The notes under the pieces: model-generated
What the model saw: the letters and a program-made list of their open reading frames with translations, nothing else
Told to the model about the DNA's origin: nothing
The model's database searches: none
Assembly: GCF_018294505.1 (NCBI RefSeq)
Contig: NC_057814.1
Location: forward strand, 300,118,935-300,182,934
Length of the DNA stretch: 64,000 bases
Direction of reading: 5' to 3'
Source of the DNA: Triticum aestivum
Lineage: Eukaryota > Streptophyta > Magnoliopsida > Poales > Poaceae
Translations under genes and position numbers: made by a program
In this document: piece by piece, positions 33,030 to 43,719 of the stretch
Numbering within the stretch: position 1 is the first letter of the stretch
How the letters are laid out: every line of letters starts with the position of its first letter

Positions 33030-33773
33030 ATGGCGCCATGAAGGAAGTTCTCTGCCGCCGAGAAGGGAAAGGCTCCTCACGAGGGACCCGACTCCCCGGC
33101 GCCCAAGCGCGGTCGCGGCCGTCCGCGCAAGCACGCCGCGACCCCCGCCGTGGCCCACCGTTGAGGCGGCGCCGCGACATGCCAAGGGAATCGTCCCAAC
33201 CATGGCGGTCCAACTGATGAGGGGAGGCGTGCAATGGTGGCGCGGCCTCCCCGTCCGCGCTTCCATTCAGCGGAAGCGTCGCCGGAGTTCGTCGTCTGGA
33301 AGGAGAACCCGGCCGGCAACTGGCTCCAGCTTCCGCGCTTCTTCGTCGACGAACTGCTGGCCCCTGGTCCAGGCGGGTTCTGGTTGCAGGCGGATGGTTG
33401 CTGCAGCAAGGCCTCTTGGGTCGTGGTCGAGACTTCCGCCATGGGCAACATAGCCCTGGCGCGCGGCCTACGCAGGCGGTGTACGCTCCACTTCAAGTAT
33501 GATGGTGGATCAACCCTCTATATGAGGGTGTTTGGGGAAGATGGTCGCCGCGCCGGGTGCTACCCCGAGACGAACGACGGTGAGGAGGTGCTCGGCCTTG
33601 GTGACGGTCGCGACGAGGATGAAGGCGAGCCTACCCTCGGTGGTGACCGTGTCTCTTCCAGCTACGGCCGCTCTCCGGTGACAGCTCCAGCAACGGTGGC
33701 TACGACCAGCCGCCGCGCCCCCATGCCCGCTTCGAAGGAGGCAGCGGGTCATCTCGTCGCCGCGCCTCCATGA
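33030..33773 (+). pseudogene. Antisense accessory gene of the Tat element: AT-hook plus B3-like domain
   Basis: A 248-codon frame lies opposite to gag-pol, between integrase and 3' LTR. It starts at ATG 33030 and ends at TGA 33771-33773, with in-frame TGA codons at 33039-33041 and 33162-33164. A classic AT-hook core, KRGRGRPRK, lies at 33105-33131. From about 33285 a region follows that resembles a B3-type barrel: 'NWLQLPRFFVDEL', 'GFWLQADGCCSKASWVVVET', then 'LHFKYDGGSTLYMRVFGEDG'. The FKYDG strand is the most B3-like part. The C-terminus is acidic (DGRDEDEGEP) and then Ser/Thr/Ala-rich. The make-up suggests a nuclear DNA-binding protein. Maize Grande, also Tat lineage, is known to carry an antisense nuclear-protein gene in the same place, which supports a real gene family. 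From the first Met after the second stop (33234) a 179-residue B3-like protein is still open. Confidence 0.6.
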
Positions 33774-34625
33774 AGCGCGAGGAAGGGTCTGGCTAGGCTC
33801 GGGGCGTCGCTAAGGGCCTGCCTCCGCTTTGTTTAGCTCTTTTTTCCTGCATCAAAAATGAAACAAGTATGGGCCCAGAGGGGCATGTATCGAACTCTGG
33901 TTCCTTGGTTATTGCACTGTGCGTGTTATTCCCATACCGTGTTGTTATTTTGCGCAAAGATAACTTAACCTGGTGCGTTCAGGACGCCCTCTTCCTCACG
34001 AGGCATTTGTTTCCTTGCGTCCAACTTAACCTGGTGGTCTGTGTTTGCTCAGAAACTGCAAAAATTCGTTAGGGGGTGCGCTAGAGGATTAGAGGGTTTG
34101 CCATCCACTCAAGCCTCGACTTGGCGCTTCTATCGCGATACCCGAGGGGCACGGATTAGGAGAGATGCGCCAGCTTTCAGGCTTGAACTAGGGTGGCTCG
34201 CAAGAAGGCAGAGAGGAGAAAAATGCACGCGAGGGCACCTGCCTAGCCCCCTCGCGAGGTATGCGAGAGAGAGAACACGAGCAAACCAGAGCCGGAAAAG
34301 GCGGTAAGAGGCCAGGGAATCAAATCAGCAAGGAACACCAAGAGCAAACTTCGATTAAGGCAAAGCGAGCCAACTACGGAAAGCAAATGAAAAGCCGCGT
34401 CCGGACCCTAATCTAGTCTTCAAGTCTTCTCACCGGCGCGGAGCTAAGTGCTGCCACTAGGCGTGGGCGGGAGCCCCAGGGCCTGAGGCCGGCACTCCTG
34501 AGACTACGGGGCGTGTACAGTCCCAACTGATTATTACGTGAGAGTGTCACGGACGGCGATTCTTCACAGGCACCGGGCCTTCTTCAAAGGCTCTGGGCCT
34601 TTCTTCACAGGCTCTTGGCCTTGCT
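33774..34625. other. Tat 3' region beyond the antisense gene
   Basis: Includes an AATGAA-type signal after the antisense ORF (near 33860, 'catcaaaaatgaaacaag'), which could end its transcript. The remainder up to the integrase stop has no recognisable coding; short frames here lack domains. Confidence 0.4.
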
Positions 34626-36808
34626 TCATGGGTAGTACTTCTGGAGGTGCTGGATGTTCCAGGCGTTTTGGATAGGCGTCCCTTCTTGTGTCTCCAGGCG
34701 CACGGCGCCAGGCCTGGAGATGTGGATGACCCTGAACGGGCCCTCCCACATGGGTGAAAGCCTATGCAACCCTTCCCTGGAGAGGACCCGCCTCAGGACC
34801 AGGTCACCCGTCTCGAGCGTCCTGGAGCGAATGTTGCGGCAGTGGTATCGCCGCAGCGCTTGCTGGTACCTCGCCGCCCTTAATGCAGCTTCGCGACGAC
34901 GTTCCACCCCTAGCACGAGGTCCATCCCCCGCGTGGCGTCCTGCTGCGTTTCGTTGAACGCTAGGACCCGTGCGGAGCGATGCTTGACCTCGTGAGGAAG
35001 GACTGCTTCGGCTCAGTAGACGAGGAAGAATGGAGTCTCGCCCGTTGGCTTGGTAGCGGTGGTGCGGATAGACCACAGCATGGACTGGAGCTCGTCGTGC
35101 CAGCCCCTGCCGCAGGCTCCAGCTTCTTCTTGAAGGTCCTGGTCTTGAGGCCACTCAGGGCCTCTGCGTTGGCGCGCTCAGCCTGGCCATTGCTCCTGGG
35201 GTGGGCCACCGAAGCGTTGCAGATCTGCGTTCCAAGGTTAGCACAGTAGGTTTTGAAGAGGTTACTAGTAAACTGCGAGCCGTTATCTGTGATGATGCGG
35301 TTGGGGACCCCGAAGCAGCTCACAAGGCCCTTGATGAACTTGACGGCAGAGCCGGCCGGGATGGCTCGGACGGCTTCCACTTCCGCCCACTTGGTGAACT
35401 TGTCGATGGCGACGTAGAGATAGCGGTAGCCCCCTGGCGCCCGAGGGAACGGGCCTAAGATGTCCAGCCCCCAGACCGTGAACGGCCATGTGAGAGGGAT
35501 GGTTTGGAGGCCCTGAGGAGGCTGATGGATTTGCTTGGCGTGGAATTGGCAAGCTTCGCAGGACCTCACCAGCTCGGCTGCGTCGTTGAGTATTGTAGGC
35601 AAGTAGAATCCACTGCGGAACACCTTGCCGACGAGGGTCCGTGACGACGAGTGGTGCCCACAGTCCCCGCCGTGTATGTCAATCAGCAACTCCCTTCCTT
35701 GATCACTGGAGATGCAGCGCAGCGTGACATCGTTCGGCCGTTTCCTGTATAACTCGCCATCTAGGATACAGTATGTCGTGGCTTGCCGGGCTACGCACTC
35801 CGCGTCCTCTTCCTTCTCCAGCAGCGTCCCGTGCGTCAAGTACTCCTTGAATTCCTTGGTCCAGCCTTCCTCCTCGGGCTCGAGTGCCAAGAGCAGCCGA
35901 GCTCCTGAGGTCGGGCCACAGGCCAGGGCTCCCGTGGCCGGAGGCTGTGGGAGCTCCTCCCGAGGCTGAGTCGTGCTTGAAAGAGGTGGCGTAGCTAATG
36001 GCTTGAAGAGCCGCTCCACAAAGACACCAGGCTCTTGTGGTTGCTGCTTGGATGCTCTCCTGGCGATGTCGTCGGCTTCCTTGTTGGTTCCCTGGGGCAA
36101 GTGCTGCAGCTCAAGACCCGAGAACTATTTTTCCATCTTGCGCACCTTCGCGAGGTAGGCCTCCATATGCTCGTCCTTCGGCCCGTACACCTTGTTGGGG
36201 AAGTTGACGAGGAGTTGCGAGGCGCCTCTGACGGTAAGGCGCTTCACCCCTAGAGCTGCCGCAGCCTTCAGGTTAGCTATGAGGCCTTCGTATTCTGCAA
36301 TATTGTTGGAGACCTTCTCGCCGTGCTGAAAGCAGAGTTGCACGGCGTAGTAGAGCTTGTCCTGGGTGGGCGAGATGAGCACTGCTCTAGCCCCCCCGCC
36401 CTGGTGCGCGAAAGCGCCATCCAAATACATGACCCAGCCGTCCGAAGCCTCGCTCCCTGGGGAGGTGGACCGGTCTTCTCCCTCCTCAAGTGTCGGGGCA
36501 TCCGTCCATTCTACCACAAAGTCAGCAAGCGTAGCCCCCTTGATGACCCTGGTAGTGCTGAACTCCAACTGGAATGCTTGCGGTTCGATATTCCACTCGG
36601 CGAACCTTCCAGCTGAAATAGGGCTCCTGAGCACCCTCTTCAATGGGTAGGCTGAGACGACCTTGATCGGGTGCCCCTCGAAGTAGTGTCGCAGCTTGCG
36701 TGAGGCCACCAAGAGTGCGAGCAGGAGCTTCTGAGGCGTGGGGCAGCGTGCCCTCGCGTCTCGTAGTACAGTGTTGACGAAGTACACCGGGTGTTCGACG
36801 AGGGCTGG
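34626..36808 (-). pseudogene. Tat pol, second half: RNase H, extra RNase H, integrase
   Basis: From 36808 down: RNase H remnants ('HYFEGHPIKVVSAYPLKRVL'), then a second, archaeal-type RNase H ('GWVMYLDGAFAHQGGGARAV', 'NIAEYEGL') typical of Tat. In that domain the usual catalytic Asp of GDSQL is Ala (GASQLL). A stop at 36125-36127 follows. Integrase has the HHCC finger (H…HH, then SCEACQFH near 35555), D in 'WGLDILGPF', D in 'IITDNGSQFTS' and E in '[16 protein letters not shown]', so D,D(35)E is complete. A frameshift near 35110 moves the rest to another frame. The chromodomain-less C-terminus ends at a stop at 34626. The frame is continuous with 41337-43634 once the Sukkula solo LTR is removed. 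Confidence 0.9.
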
Positions 36809-37747
36809 TGTAACGCCCCGAGTCTGACGCTTCAGTTGCCCTTCCATTTATTCTAGTTGTTGACGTGTGTTTATTATGGTTGTGCATTATCATAATTGTT
36901 TTGCATATTTCTTTTCCCTATGTTGTTGCCATGATCGTGATGAGCGCCATTGTCGTTTTGCTTCTTGCTTCATGTTCATCTTTTATTATATTGCATTGCG
37001 CCATCCTTGCCTTGTTATATGCTTCATGATGTGATGTTACCTTTGTCATTTATGTTGCATTTGCATCATGATCATCATTGTAGTGTGCATATTTTTCGTG
37101 TGTATATTTGTGGTGGGCTTGTTACATTTGTGAACTCCTCCTCATCTTCTTTGCTGTTCCATCTTGCCCTTCCATCTAAACCATCATCAAGTGCAACACC
37201 CCATGACTAGCTTCTTCCTTTCAATTCTCACACATTTATTGCAAGTGGCATTTTCCTGTCCCAGTAAAATGTTCACTTATTTTCTGTAAATCTTACACCA
37301 TGCCTACACCCTCTCTGCCAAATTTCAGATCCTTTGGAGTTGTTTTGGTAGGGTTCAACAATGGCTCATGTTTGAATTAATTTCAAACTTGAATTATTTT
37401 TCTACCTCTAAAAATGCCTAAGGCAATTTATTCAAATTCTGCACAAATTCTGGACCCCAGGGATATACTCATATCTCTCTCAACCTTCTTCATTGTACTT
37501 GTGCTTTTCTGTCTTGTTTTCTGTTTGAAAGAAAAGAGAAGAAGGAAAGCAGCAGTAGCAACATTGTAGCCCAGCACCAGCACCAGCAGCCCATCTCGCC
37601 AGCCCACCTGCACTCACCTTTCAGCCCAGCCAAGCCTACATGCGCCGATCCCTCCTGTTCTTCTCCTACCTCCTATACGGCAGGCCATCAGGAGGCTCCA
37701 CGTCGATGCTTCGGTTGATTTGACGGCCGGTAGCTTCCCTACCCTCC

Positions 37748-37754
37748 TATAAAA
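37748..37754 (+). promoter_or_regulatory. TATA box in the Sukkula LTR
   Basis: TATAAAA in a pyrimidine-rich context ('cctataaaacttctcc') about 940 bp into the LTR. It is the likely start of the R region. Confidence 0.5.
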
Positions 37755-38744
37755 CTTCTCCAAACCCTACCCTAGCCTCTCCTCTCTCCATTTCACCCTC
37801 TCCCTGCCGCCGCCACCAGGTAGGTCGCCCACCATATCCGTCGCCATGGACGAGGACAACTTAAGCTCGTCCCCGGCCTGAACACCTCCGTCGTCTGCGT
37901 TGCTGCCACGGGGAGAGAACCCTGACCCTCTTCGTCGTCTTCCTCCTCGCACGCGACCACGAGGACCCCAAAGGCTTCTTCCTCGTCGTATGCTTCTCTG
38001 CTTCCTTTTCTTCACGGAACCGACGGCATCTTCGTCAGCACGCTCCTCCTCCGTACTCGGTCAGCCTCGACCTTGTACGACTCCAGCAACACCCTCACGG
38101 TGAAGCTCTGCTCCTCCCCATCTCTCTCTCTCCAGTCCCGTTGTCCGCATGTCCGTCGATCCGCGCAAGCCCGAGGCCATCCGCCATGGCCGACCAGGGG
38201 AGCGAGTTCAAGCTCGTGCCTTGCCTCTTCCGCACTGCATCCACACATGCCTCCTTCCACAGCTCTCCGCACGAACACGCGCACCCTAGCATGTTTCCGC
38301 ACGCCCGGTGCTGTAGCGCTTGCCTCGCCATGCATCCCCGCCATGGACGCAAGCTCCTGCTCCCACACATGCCGCTGGCTTCGTTGCTTTGCTGCACCTT
38401 CGCTGCACACCTCCACGCACACGCATCAACACCTGCGCACGGCCGTGCTCGATTGTCACTTGTGGCTTCGTGAGCCCGTGGCCCTGCTTCGTCTTACCGC
38501 CACCATGTCCGAGGTGACCTCGAGCTCGTCCTCGAGTCTTCCCGCGCACCCGAGCCCTCTACATGGTCTCACCTCACAGCGCACCAACGTCCCTGTTCCG
38601 CACGCCCGCCGGTGCTCTACAGCCTCTGTAGTCGCCGTCTTGATCGAGTTCGCCGTCGGCAAAGATTCCTGTGCGCTCATGGATGGTCAAGGCTTGTCCT
38701 TTGAATCCATTCAAAATGTGCTGTGCTCCTTCTCTTGCAAGATC

Positions 38745-38818
38745 ACAGAACTTGCTCAGCTGGTTAGCCACACGCGCTCGCATACGGGAGGTCCTGGGTT
38801 CGAGTCCCAGGCGTCCCA
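38745..38818 (+). other. tRNA-derived segment with A and B boxes inside the Sukkula LTR
   Basis: An A-box-like TTGCTCAGCTGG at 38752-38763 and a perfect B box GGTTCGAGTCC at 38797-38807. The T arm folds (CTGGG/CCCAG around TTCGAGT), followed by GCGTCCCA like a 3' acceptor strand. The 5' acceptor strand does not pair and the anticodon arm is broken, so it is a tRNA relic, not a tRNA gene. It could still attract RNA polymerase III. Confidence 0.55.
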
Positions 38819-41336
38819 ATTTTTGCTCTGTTTTCCCTTTACTGTTGCACACACACTTAGCGCTCACTCAGGCCTCATTCGCTCCCGGGCCGCTGCACTG
38901 CGCTGCAATCCGGCCCGTGCATGTTTTTTCCCACTCTGTGATTTTGGCATATTTCCAATGCATGCATATTTTCAGAAATGCCATTAATTTGCTTTGCTCA
39001 GATCTAAATATCCATGCATCATAATAAAGCATGTAATATATGTAGAATGCTTAGGATTTCATGTGCTTTCATAATATGCAACTTTCACCCATGTCAAAAT
39101 GTTTAAACTTGCTGTTTGCATTAATTTGCATAAATGATTTGTTAAAAAGGTTTGTTTCATAACTAAATAACCGTAGCTCTGAATTTAATAAATTATATAT
39201 GTAAATTGTCTAGAAAAATGCATAGATTAACTTGCGGCACTTTATTTTGCTGTTTAACAACATTAAAATTGTGTATAGGGCAGAACAGTACCAAATTCGA
39301 AATATGCATATGAGGATTTTCCGGGATTGTTGTTTGTTGTTCCGGCCTCATTTAAACTTGCCTAGATAGGTAGTTTTATTATGCTTCACCCCTTGCCATG
39401 TTTAATAACATTTAATATTGTTGGGTTCATAAACGAGAGTGAACTAGATACTTGAATGTGGGGTTTCGTCGAATATGCAACTCGTTGCATATTGAGCTCC
39501 ACTTAACTTGTAGTATTGTTTGTTGCACTTTACCATGCCATGCCTCTTTAAACCGGACATGCATCATGTTTGATTGTGCATCATGCCATGTTTATGTGAT
39601 GGTTGTTTACAATGTTGTTTGCTTCTTTCCGGTATTGCTTCTTCTTGATAGTTCCGGTAACGTTGCGATTGTGAGGATCCATTCGACTATGTTGGTTCAT
39701 CTACTTCATGGATTCGGTCTTCTTCCTAGCGGGATTTCACGCAAGATGACCGTCACCTTGGATCTCATTACTATCATTGCTATGCTAGTTGCCTCGATGC
39801 TATCGCTATGCCGCGTTACCTACCACTTGCTTATCGAGCCTCCCAAATTGCCATGAACCTCTAACCTTTGTCACCCTTCCTAGCAAACCGTTGTTTGGCT
39901 ATGTTACCACTTTTGCCCAGCCCCTCTTATAGTGTTGCTAGTTGCAGGTGAAGATGAAGATTGCTCCATGTTGGATTATGTTTATGTTGGGATATCACAA
40001 TATCTCTTATATTATTAATGCATCTATATACTTGGTAAAGGGTGGTAGGCTCGGCCTATGCCTGGTGTTTTGTTCCACTCTTGCCGCCCTAGTTTCCGTC
40101 ATATCGGTATTATGTTCCCGGATTTTGCGTCCCTAACGCGGTTGGGTGTTATGGGAACCCCTTGACAGTTCGCCTTGAATAAAACTCCTCCAGCAAGGCC
40201 CAACATTGGTTTTACCATTTGCCTACCTACCACCTATACCTTTCCCTTGGGAGTAATTAACCCGAGGGTCATCTTTATTTTAGCCCCCCCGGGCCAATGC
40301 TTCTCTAAGTGTTGGTCCGAACTAGAGCCCCTTGCAGCGCCACCTCGGGGAAACTCGAGGCCTGGTTTTAGTTGTACGGACTGCTCATCCGGTCATGGCC
40401 TTAGACGAGATACGCGCGGCTACTATCAGGGTGTCGGCACGCCGGGAGGTCTTGCTGGTCTTGTTTTACCATTGTGGAAATGTCTTGTAACCGGGATTCC
40501 GAGCCTGATCGGGTCTTCCCGGGAGAAGGAATATCCTTTGTTGATCGTGAGAGCTTATCATGGGCTAAGTTGGGACACCCCTGCAGGGTTTGAACTTTCG
40601 AAAGCCGTGCCCGCGGTTATGTGGCAGATGGGAATTTTTTAATATCCGGTTGTAGTAAACTTGAAGTAAACTCTTCTAAAATACACCAACCGCGTGCGTA
40701 ACCGTGATTGTCTCTTTTCGGGGTTGTTCGAGAGGAGAACATGGTTTCTGGGTTATGTTTGACGTAAGTAGGAGTTCAGGATCACTTCTTGATCATTACT
40801 AGTTGATGACCGTTTGTGTTGCTTCTCTTCTCACTCTTATTTGCGTAAGTTAGCCACCATACATGCTTAGTCGCTGCTGCAACCTCACCACTTTACCCCT
40901 TCCTTACCCATTAAGCTTTGCTAGTCTTGATACCCATGGTAATGGGATTGCTGAGTCCTCGTGGCTCACAGATTACTACAACATCAGTTGCAGGTACAGG
41001 TTATGCGATGATCATGACGCGAGAGCGATGTTTATTTGTGTTGGAGTTCTTCTTCTTCTTCGTCGATCTGGGGTTAGGTTCCTGGTCGGCAGCCTGGGCT
41101 AGCAGGGTGGATATTGTTTGAGTTTCTGTTTATGTTTCATCCATAGTCGGATGTTGTTCTCATGTATATTGATGTATTCTTGCGGCATTTGTATGCCTTG
41201 TATGTATCCCCATCTATTATGTAATGTTGATGTAATGATGACCACCTTGCAAAAGTGTCTTCAAGATGCGTTTCTATCCTTTGTGGGACCTTCGAGTTCC
41301 TTTAGGATAGGGTCGCATCTTGGGCGTGACAGCTGG

Positions 41337-43634
41337 CGCACTTTCGGGGCTCGGGTCCTGCAGAGATTGGGGCATCTCCTGAGGTGGAGGGGTTCCTGAG
41401 ACTTGACTGCCCTCAGGAGCTTCTGCGACGTTGTCCTGCCGAGCTTGGTCTTCCCCCGCTGATGCCTTTGCCGCGCCTTCCTGACCCTGCGCCACTTCAG
41501 CTCTGGCTTGGCGCTCCTCCCTAACCGCCACCAGCGCCGCGCTGGCGGAGTACGGGGTGGCGGCAAGGTAGAGTACCAGAGGCTCGAGAGGCCGTGGTGC
41601 CACCATCACCGGGGGGCTAGTAAGGTATTTCTTGAGGTCTTGGAAGGCCCGATCGGCCTCCGGGGTCCACTCGAACGGGCCCTTCTTCTTCATGAGCTTG
41701 AAGAAGGGCAAGGCACGCTCTCCCAGCTTGGAGATGAAACGCCCTAATGCAGTCACCCGCCCTGCTAACTTTTGCATCTCTTTGAGGGTCTGTGGCGGGC
41801 TCATGTGCTCGATGGCCTTGATCTTCTCCAGGTTCGCCTCGATTCCTCTGTGGGACACGAGGAATCCTAGCAGCTTGCCGGAGGGGACACCGAACACGCA
41901 CTTCTCCGGGTTAAGCCTCAAGTTCACCTGGCGCAGGCTCTCGAAGGTTTCCTCCAAGTCTTGAATCAATGTCCTCGCCTCACGAGACTTTACCACTATG
42001 TCGTCGACGTAGGCCTCTGTGTTCCTCCCGAGCTGTCGCCCCAGGGCGATGTGCATCAACCACTAGAAGGTGGCGCCCGTGTTGCGCAGCCCGAAGGGCA
42101 TGCAGGTGTAGCAGTACACCCCACATGGTGTTAGGAAAGTTGTCTTCTCCACATCTTCCACCGCCATCTTGATCTGATGATACCCTGAGAACGCATCCAG
42201 GAAGCACAGCGAGTCGCACTCGGCGGTGGAGTCGACAATCTGGTCGATGTGCGGGAGCGGGAACGGATCTTGGGGGCAGGCTTTGTTAAGGTTGGTGAAG
42301 TCGACGCACATCCACTCCTTCTCGCCTTTCTTTGGCACTACAACGGGGTTTGCCAGCCATTCGGGATATCGAACTTCTCGGATGCTGCCTGCCGCCTCCA
42401 GCTAGCGTTTCTCTGTGACGATGAAGGCATGCTTCTCAGTGTACTGCCGCCTGGCTCGCCGCTTCACGGGGCGTATGTTGGGGCATACCCTTAGGTGATG
42501 CTGGATCACCTCTCTCGGGACCCCTACCAGCTGATTGGGCTCCCACGCGAATATCTCCTTGTTCGCGCGCCAGAACCTCACCAAGGCTTCTTCTTGTCCC
42601 GGGTCAAGGCCGGCTCCTATGGTGAAGGTGGCTCCTGAGGTCCCGTCCTTGTTGACCGGCACCTGCTTGGTTTCCGCCTTGTCTTGGGTGAACAGCTGCT
42701 TCTTATTGGTAGGCGCAGCCTCCTTGGCCTCGGGGGTACCGGCGCCGGCGGGCTGTGCTACTGCCGCGATCGTGAAGGCGAGCCTGAGCGTTGTCACGGC
42801 CTCCTTAGCGTCACCCTTGATGGTGAGGACGCCCTTGCTTCCTGGCATCTTCATGAGGTTGTAGGCCGGATGAGTCGCCGCCATGAACTGAGCGAGAGCT
42901 GGGTACCCGAGGATGGCGTTGTATGGGAGACCGATGCGGGCAATGTCGAAGTCCACCAGCTCGGTGCGGTAGTTGTCGCGTGTGCCGAAGGTGAATGGGA
43001 GGCGGATCTGCCCTAGAGAGTGGGAAGCTCCACCACCCACTCCCGGAAAGGGCTTGCTGAGGTTGAGCCGCTCGAGTGGCACGTGAAGAAGGCTGAAGGC
43101 TTCTACGGAGAGCAAGTTGAGGCTAGCACCGCCGTCGATGAGGGTCTTGGTGACGGCCACGTTGCAGATGGTGGGCATGCAGAGCATTGGGAGCATGCCG
43201 GAGCCGGCGGTGGAGCCGGGGTGGTCTTCTGAGCCGAAGGTGAGGTCGGCCTCTGGGGCGGCCCAACCTGGCGGAGCCCCCGGGCGCTTGGAGGCGGCCC
43301 CGATCTGACGGATGAACGGTTTGACGTGGCGATCTGAAGGCGGTGCTTGAGAGCCGCCCGGCAGGGCCGCGACCGCATGGTGCGCTGGCACCGCGTAGCG
43401 ATCGGTGAAGAGGTCACGGTGTTCCCTCCAGGAGGACACCGTGGATCCCGGGAGGTAGAGCAGCCAGGCGCGCGGCTCGCCGACAAGGGCCATGGGGAAC
43501 CAGTTGGCCATGATCTTGTTGTTGCCTCCGGCTTCGAGGACGGCCTCCTCGTACGCCAGCAGGAACGGCGTCGGGTCTACCGCGCTGTCGTAACGCGGCG
43601 GCATCTCTGGCTTGAACTTGGTCGGCCACCGCAC
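41337..43634 (-). pseudogene. Tat gag-protease-RT, first half of the polyprotein
   Basis: One frame from about 43634 down to the Sukkula insertion, with stops at 42402-42404 and 42063-42065. A short gag domain ('KFKPEMPPRYDSAVDPTPFL', 'IMANWFPMAL', 'DLFTDRYAVPAHHAV') is fused, without the gag C-terminal half or zinc knuckle, to the protease (LIDGGASLNLL near 43135). RT motifs follow: VDFTNLNKACPQDPFPLP, LDAFSGYHQIKM, YCYTCMPFGLR, YVDDIVVKS, then the connection 'FEWTPEADRAFQDLKKYL'. Polyprotein processing and cDNA synthesis are the family roles. The same gag-protease fusion occurs in the fragment at 2217-4355, so the deletion predates both copies. Confidence 0.9.
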
Positions 43635-43719
43635 TCGCCGTAGAGCGGGGGCCAGGGCTCGGTACCCAGATGCCCCGCTGCCGATGTCGGCCGCAGAGGT
43701 GGATGGCGGGGCACCCGCC

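Larger units (their letters stand above)
36809..41331 (+). mobile_element. Sukkula (LARD) solo LTR
   Basis: 4523 bp from TGTAACGCCCCGAG to GGGCGTGACA, flanked by the 5-bp duplication GCTGG (36804-36808 and 41332-41336). There are no internal LTR pairs and no gag/pol. The 25 bases before the final A agree, as I remember it, with the published outward Sukkula IRAP/REMAP marker primer. Sukkula LTRs are known to be about 4.5 kb, matching a single LTR. A TATA box (TATAAAA, 37748-37754) on the plus strand and a tRNA-like segment (38745-38818) lie inside. Long frames within it (for example 38073-38987) carry no domain and are not annotated. Confidence 0.85.

Noticed and set aside
38745..38818. A functional tRNA gene
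   Set aside because: The T arm is good, but the 5' acceptor strand does not pair and the anticodon arm is broken; recorded as a relic only.
38073..38987. 304-codon plus-strand frame in the Sukkula LTR
   Set aside because: Lies within a non-coding LTR, overlaps several equally open frames on both strands, His/Ser/Pro-rich with no domain. Known Sukkula elements carry no genes.
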